The notes below the pieces were generated by a model. That model made no database searches and was not told the origin of the DNA. It saw nothing but the letters and a program-made list of their open reading frames with translations. The translations under genes were made by a program, and so were the position numbers. Shown in pieces: positions 6,558 through 9,603 of a stretch of 9,603 nucleotides of DNA. The DNA comes from JAYSRU01 sp043720875 (GTDB lineage Bacteria > Bacteroidota > Bacteroidia > Flavobacteriales_D > Crocinitomicaceae), in contig JAYSRU010000208.1 of assembly GCA_043720875.1 (NCBI GenBank), positions 1 to 9,603 on the forward strand, given 5' to 3'. Positions within the stretch are counted from its first letter, which is position 1. Each line of letters opens with the position of its first letter.

Positions 6558-6573
6558 CGAATGCAAGCATTCG
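6558..6573. repeat. Perfect 7-2-7 inverted repeat between the dksA-like gene and lspA
   Basis: CGAATGC (6558-6564) and GCATTCG (6567-6573) are exact reverse complements around AA. The repeat sits in the 45-bp gap of a probable two-gene operon. In the transcript it would be a tight hairpin 21 nt before the lspA GTG start, with no U-tract. It may be a processing or translation-control hairpin, or a DNA-binding site (inference). Confidence 0.45.
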
Positions 6574-6581
6574 GACGGGTA

Positions 6582-6968
6582 TTAATATTTAGTTTGCGCT
6601 TCTTTAGCCTCCATGCTCAACGTTGCGTGAGGCACAAGCATTAATCGCTCTTTCTTGATCAATTTTCCCGTAACTCGACAAACGCCGTAAGTCTTGTTTT
6701 CGATACGCACCAATGCATGGTGTAAGCTTTGAATAAATTTTTCTTGGCGTGCTGCTAATTGAGCAACTTCTTCTCTTGAAAGCGTTTCAGAACCGTCTTC
6801 CATCATATTAAATGTACGACCAGTATCATCCGTTCCATGATTATCAGCATGACTCAACGAATCCTTGAGTAAAGTTAAATCCTCTTGTGCTTCCTTCATT
6901 TTTAAATGAATGATTGCTTTAAATTCTTGCAAGTCGTTATCTCCGTATCTATTGTTTTCTGCTGACAT
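6582..6968 (-). CDS. DksA/TraR-family protein with a degenerate (zinc-less) C4 finger
   Basis: The 128-residue product has a charged helical N-terminal half (about 12-90), consistent with the DksA coiled coil that enters the RNA polymerase secondary channel. Asp47-Asp48 and Glu57-Asp58 lie in the inter-helix region, where DksA has its acidic tip. The C-terminal region YGVCRVTGKLIKKERL...VPHATLSMEAK follows the DksA finger scaffold. Of the four zinc cysteines only Cys97 remains; the others are Thr100, Ser118 and Ala121. Zinc binding by this motif is therefore unlikely. From what I recall of Bacteroidota homologues, this form is common there. By family it should modulate transcription initiation, perhaps with ppGpp, but that is inference. 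It is the first gene of a probable operon with lspA. In related genomes ileS often precedes this pair; here a divergent dehydrogenase does. The intergenic region 6969-7196 shows no clear promoter on either strand. Confidence 0.85.
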   Translation of the reverse strand: MSAENNRYGDNDLQEFKAIIHLKMKEAQEDLTLLKDSLSHADNHGTDDTGRTFNMMEDGSETLSREEVAQLAARQEKFIQSLHHALVRIENKTYGVCRVTGKLIKKERLMLVPHATLSMEAKEAQTKY

Positions 6969-7196
6969 TTCTTATATTCTATTTAAATATTAACCCGAGT
7001 TGGGCATTCAAAGATGAGTAATAACTGAGTATAAACCAAACTAACATGGCCTAATTTCTAAAAAGCTTTAAACATTTCTGTATTTGGATCAATACGAATC
7101 AATTAAATAAGTCGATATTACGTGGAATCCGAATGCCTAGAAAGGAAAGTTATTCATAAATTTGTGGAAATTAAATTAACGTTAATATTACTAAAA

Positions 7197-8375
7197 ATGC
7201 TAAATTTTGATCATTACAATCCCACTAAAATCGTTTTTGGTAAGAATACAATTGAAAGATTACCTGAATTAATTAGTCAAAATACAACCGGAAAAAAAAT
7301 AATGCTGGTCTATGGATTGGGTTCAATTCATAAGAATGGCATTTATAATCAAGTGGTAAAAGCGTTGGCTAACTTTGAGCTTATCGAGTTTGCAGGTATT
7401 GAAGCAAATCCCGAATACGATACGTGTATGCGTGCAGCTAAATTAGCTAAAAGTGAACAGGTCGATTTTATACTAGCTGTGGGAGGAGGATCTGTAATCG
7501 ACGCGGTAAAATTAATCGTAAATGCTGTTTATTATGAAGGAGAACCTTGGGAAGTTCTTACAAATATGCCAGGTAAATCGTTTACAAAGGCTTTACCTTT
7601 TGGAACAGTTTTAACCATACCAGCTACCGGATCTGAATCGAATACTGGTTCTGTAATTAACAGAGCTGAGCTAAAAGAAAAACGAGCATTTGGAGGCGTA
7701 TTAAATTTCCCAAAATTTTCTATTTTAGATCCAGCAGTGATGGCATCTTTGCCAAAAAAACAATTAATAAACGGCGTCATTGATGCGTTTACGCATACTA
7801 CAGAACAGTATATTACGTATCCTTCTACCAATTTTTTGCAAGAACGCCAGGCAGAAGCCATACTTTCTACATTAATTGAAGTAGGCCCGAAGCTCATCAA
7901 CGATCCATCAGATTATGAACTGGCATCCAATGTAATGTGGTGCGCCAATAATGCATTGAATGGCCACTTGCGTTTAGGGGTATCTACTGATTGGGCAACG
8001 CACATGATTGGGCACGAATTGACTGCTTTATTAGGCGTTGACCATGCAGTTTCATTGGCAATTGTCGGCCCGAGATTATGGGAAAATCAGTTGAATTCAA
8101 AAGTGGACAAGTTAGCCCAATATGGAAGTCGTGTTTGGGGGTTAAGCGGAGGTGTAATGGAGATTGCGCAACAAGCTATTAAAAAAACAGAAGGATTTTT
8201 CCAGATCTTAGGGGTGGATAATAAACTGGATAATTACATTTCTAAAAATACATTATCGAAAATCGAAATTGCGGATCTCATTTCAAAAAGATTTACCGAA
8301 AGAAATTGGCTTGCGTTGGGTGAGAACAAACTAATTACACCCGAAATTGTTCATCAGATTATTATGGCGTGTTAA
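7197..8375 (+). CDS. Iron-containing (group III) alcohol dehydrogenase, YqhD-type NADPH-dependent aldehyde reductase
   Basis: The 392-residue product aligns by eye along most of its length with E. coli YqhD, which reduces short-chain and lipid-peroxidation-derived aldehydes with NADPH. It has an N-terminal Rossmann-like domain with VYGLGSIHKNG (about 38-48) and LAVGGGSVIDAVK (93-105), then TIPATGSESNTG (140-151). The metal ligands are Asp196 and His200 (GVIDAFTHT), His273 (MIGHELT) and His283 (GVDHA), all conserved. YqhD has GGGS in the first glycine motif; here it is GLGS. The serine that contacts the NADP phosphate is kept. I chose ATG 7197 because MLNFDHYNPTKIVFG matches the family start. 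The frame extends to 7122, but those 25 residues look spurious. The stop codon overlaps the start of the next gene, suggesting translational coupling. No strong promoter element is visible upstream. Confidence 0.93.
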   Translation: MLNFDHYNPTKIVFGKNTIERLPELISQNTTGKKIMLVYGLGSIHKNGIYNQVVKALANFELIEFAGIEANPEYDTCMRAAKLAKSEQVDFILAVGGGSVIDAVKLIVNAVYYEGEPWEVLTNMPGKSFTKALPFGTVLTIPATGSESNTGSVINRAELKEKRAFGGVLNFPKFSILDPAVMASLPKKQLINGVIDAFTHTTEQYITYPSTNFLQERQAEAILSTLIEVGPKLINDPSDYELASNVMWCANNALNGHLRLGVSTDWATHMIGHELTALLGVDHAVSLAIVGPRLWENQLNSKVDKLAQYGSRVWGLSGGVMEIAQQAIKKTEGFFQILGVDNKLDNYISKNTLSKIEIADLISKRFTERNWLALGENKLITPEIVHQIIMAC

Positions 8376-9406
8376 TAGAAAAAGTTGGAAATTATTTTTT
8401 CCTTCGTTCACTGCCAACCGCTTCCACGATTGACTTATTATCGAAAACGATACTGGGTTCAAAAGGAGCAAAATACACACATTTAGATGTAGCAGAGCGT
8501 ATTGAGGAATTGGACAATCCTTTATATTTAACCTTAGAACACCGAGATAAAGCATTGGCTAACGTAACGCTCTGTCAACGTTCCAGTGCTTGGTATTTGC
8601 GTTTTTTTGCCTTTGATAAACAGTACCAAACTCAGAAATCAAATAGGCGCAAGCCGGGCAAAGAATCTGGTTTCTATAAAATTTTGGATACTTTTTTTGA
8701 AAATATTTTGACCGGGAAATACGAAAGTAAACCAGATTATATCTACGCTTATATCGATCCAAAAAACGACCGAAGCAGGCAAATAGCTAACCGTTTCTCC
8801 TTTCAAACCATTGGACACGTAGTGACCCAAACGTTTTCTAGGGCAAAACCAAAATCAAAATGCCAACTCGTTCAAGTAGAAAACGGAGAAGCACAACGCA
8901 TTCGAGAAATGCTACTTCCACAAAATACTAGGACACATTTCACGCCCCATTATATTGACAAATGCCAGCATTTTGTGGCATATGAAAACAACGAAATTGT
9001 TGCTTACGCCGCAATCAAACATGCCCATTGGATAATTGAAAGATTTCCAGGAATTTTTGGATCAATTTTGCCAAAAGTTATTCCAAGAATTCCAGTGCTC
9101 AAACATATAATTCGCCCAAATGATTATCGCTTTATGGGAATTGAAACAGTTTGGGTGAAGGATGAGGATGTTAAAAGACTTCAGGATTTTTATGAAACGA
9201 TTTGTTTTCATCAAGGAGTTTCAGTAATTATGTGGTGGTGTGATGTGTTAGATCCAATCTGGATCAAAATGCAAAATGCCCTAAAATGGGGTCCATTACA
9301 TTTCCTTATTGGCGCAAAAAAAGTTGAATTAGTTGCAAAAGCGTTACAGGAAAAAGCAATTTCAAGTGAATCCCCATATCACGTTGTTGCTTCAGATTTG
9401 ATGTAG
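8369..9406 (+). CDS. Unknown 345-residue protein, possible tandem GNAT-fold acetyltransferase
   Basis: I do not recognise a named family. The GTG start at 8369 overlaps the dehydrogenase stop by 7 bp, and no later Met before about residue 180 is credible, so the two genes are likely translationally coupled. The first half shows GNAT-like order: PLYLTLEHRDKALANVTL (paired strands), SSAWYLRFFAFD (strand 4), a helix near 101-116, then DYIYAYIDPKNDRSRQIANR and FSFQTIGHV. The last part resembles the GNAT signature of N-x-x-S/A in a helix followed by a GF-x-x-x-G strand. The second half repeats the pattern: HFVAYENNEIVAYAAIKHA, a basic proline-rich linker, RFMGIETVWV, and GVSVIMWWCDVLDPIWIKMQ. A canonical acetyl-CoA loop (Q/RxxGxG/A) is not obvious in either half, so one or both may be inactive. 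There is no signal peptide. Function is unknown; the assignment rests on pattern resemblance only. Confidence 0.7.
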   Translation: MLIEKVGNYFFLRSLPTASTIDLLSKTILGSKGAKYTHLDVAERIEELDNPLYLTLEHRDKALANVTLCQRSSAWYLRFFAFDKQYQTQKSNRRKPGKESGFYKILDTFFENILTGKYESKPDYIYAYIDPKNDRSRQIANRFSFQTIGHVVTQTFSRAKPKSKCQLVQVENGEAQRIREMLLPQNTRTHFTPHYIDKCQHFVAYENNEIVAYAAIKHAHWIIERFPGIFGSILPKVIPRIPVLKHIIRPNDYRFMGIETVWVKDEDVKRLQDFYETICFHQGVSVIMWWCDVLDPIWIKMQNALKWGPLHFLIGAKKVELVAKALQEKAISSESPYHVVASDLM

Positions 9407-9455
9407 TTTACCAAAAGACTTTGAATACATTTTCACCATCTCCAATTTTTTAATT

Positions 9456-9463
9456 TACTTTTG
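9456..9463 (+). promoter_or_regulatory. Putative pth promoter -7 element (TACTTTTG)
   Basis: TACTTTTG matches TAnnTTTG exactly and lies 16 bp before the pth start codon, implying a very short leader. No clear -33 TTG is seen at the expected spacing. The region 9407-9455 has no strong hairpin terminator for the preceding gene. Confidence 0.5.
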
Positions 9464-9479
9464 CTTTCCATTAATTAAC

Positions 9480-9603
9480 ATGAAATATTTAATCATCGGG
9501 TTAGGAAATCCAGGTACTCAGTATGCAAACACTAGACACAATGTCGGTTTTGCCGTGCTTGATGAACTTGCAAAAGAAAAAGAAGCAAGTTTTAAGTTAG
9601 AAC
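9480..9603 (+). CDS. pth: Peptidyl-tRNA hydrolase, N-terminal fragment (runs off the right edge)
   Basis: This essential cytoplasmic enzyme cleaves the ester bond of peptidyl-tRNAs that drop off the ribosome. Only 41 codons are present, but they are diagnostic. They begin MKYLIIGLGNPGTQYANTRH and continue NVGF. Asn10 in GLGNPG, Tyr15, and the catalytic His20 in TRHNVGF are all in their usual places, and the start matches the family start exactly. The frame is open to the window edge, so the rest (family length about 185-200 residues) lies outside. A TAnnTTTG promoter element sits 16 bp upstream. Confidence 0.95.
   Translation, partial: MKYLIIGLGNPGTQYANTRHNVGFAVLDELAKEKEASFKLE

Noticed and set aside
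7078..7087. TGTATTTG as a promoter for the dehydrogenase
   Set aside because: It departs from TAnnTTTG at the second base and has no -33 partner, so it is too weak to annotate.
7122..7196. 25-residue N-terminal extension of the dehydrogenase
   Set aside because: The YqhD family starts at the position of ATG 7197, and the upstream residues look like translated leader sequence.

Overview
The window looks like an ordinary chromosomal stretch from an AT-rich member of the Bacteroidota, probably the Flavobacteriales. The clade is an inference. It rests on three perfect matches to the TAnnTTTG -7 promoter element just upstream of genes, generally weak Shine-Dalgarno sequences, a DksA/TraR-type protein that has lost most zinc ligands and sits next to lspA, and an LspA with a long internal insertion. 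I see no phage, transposon, CRISPR array, tRNA or rRNA.

Layout. Positions 1-2598 (minus strand) hold most of an AddB-like PD-(D/E)XK nuclease cut by the left edge. A 120-153 bp divergent intergenic region with two perfect inverted repeats separates it from a bcp-type peroxiredoxin (2752-3213, plus). recA follows (3350-4375, plus), with its own promoter and a perfect 7-3-7 inverted repeat over the -33 region. recA ends in a strong hairpin terminator (4424-4458). The next ~330 bp carry no credible protein gene but several nested inverted repeats and end in a second, textbook terminator (4730-4766); this is a candidate structured small RNA. A small Cys-rich lipoprotein (4838-5167) and an M24 metallopeptidase (5178-5846) form a likely operon. 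They converge on the leftward pair dksA-like (6582-6968) and lspA (5835-6536), with a 12-bp tail-to-tail overlap. Rightward again, a YqhD-type alcohol/aldehyde dehydrogenase (7197-8375) overlaps a 345-residue unknown protein that looks like two tandem GNAT folds (8369-9406). The start of pth, peptidyl-tRNA hydrolase (9480 onward), runs off the right edge.

The left third has a recombination theme (AddB-like nuclease and RecA). The Bcp peroxiredoxin and YqhD-type reductase both detoxify oxidised or carbonyl compounds. LspA would process lipoproteins such as the one encoded at 4838. The most promising unexplained element is the structured segment between the two terminators at 4459-4766. The operator-like palindrome at the recA promoter comes next. 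I do not see a clear multi-gene novel system.
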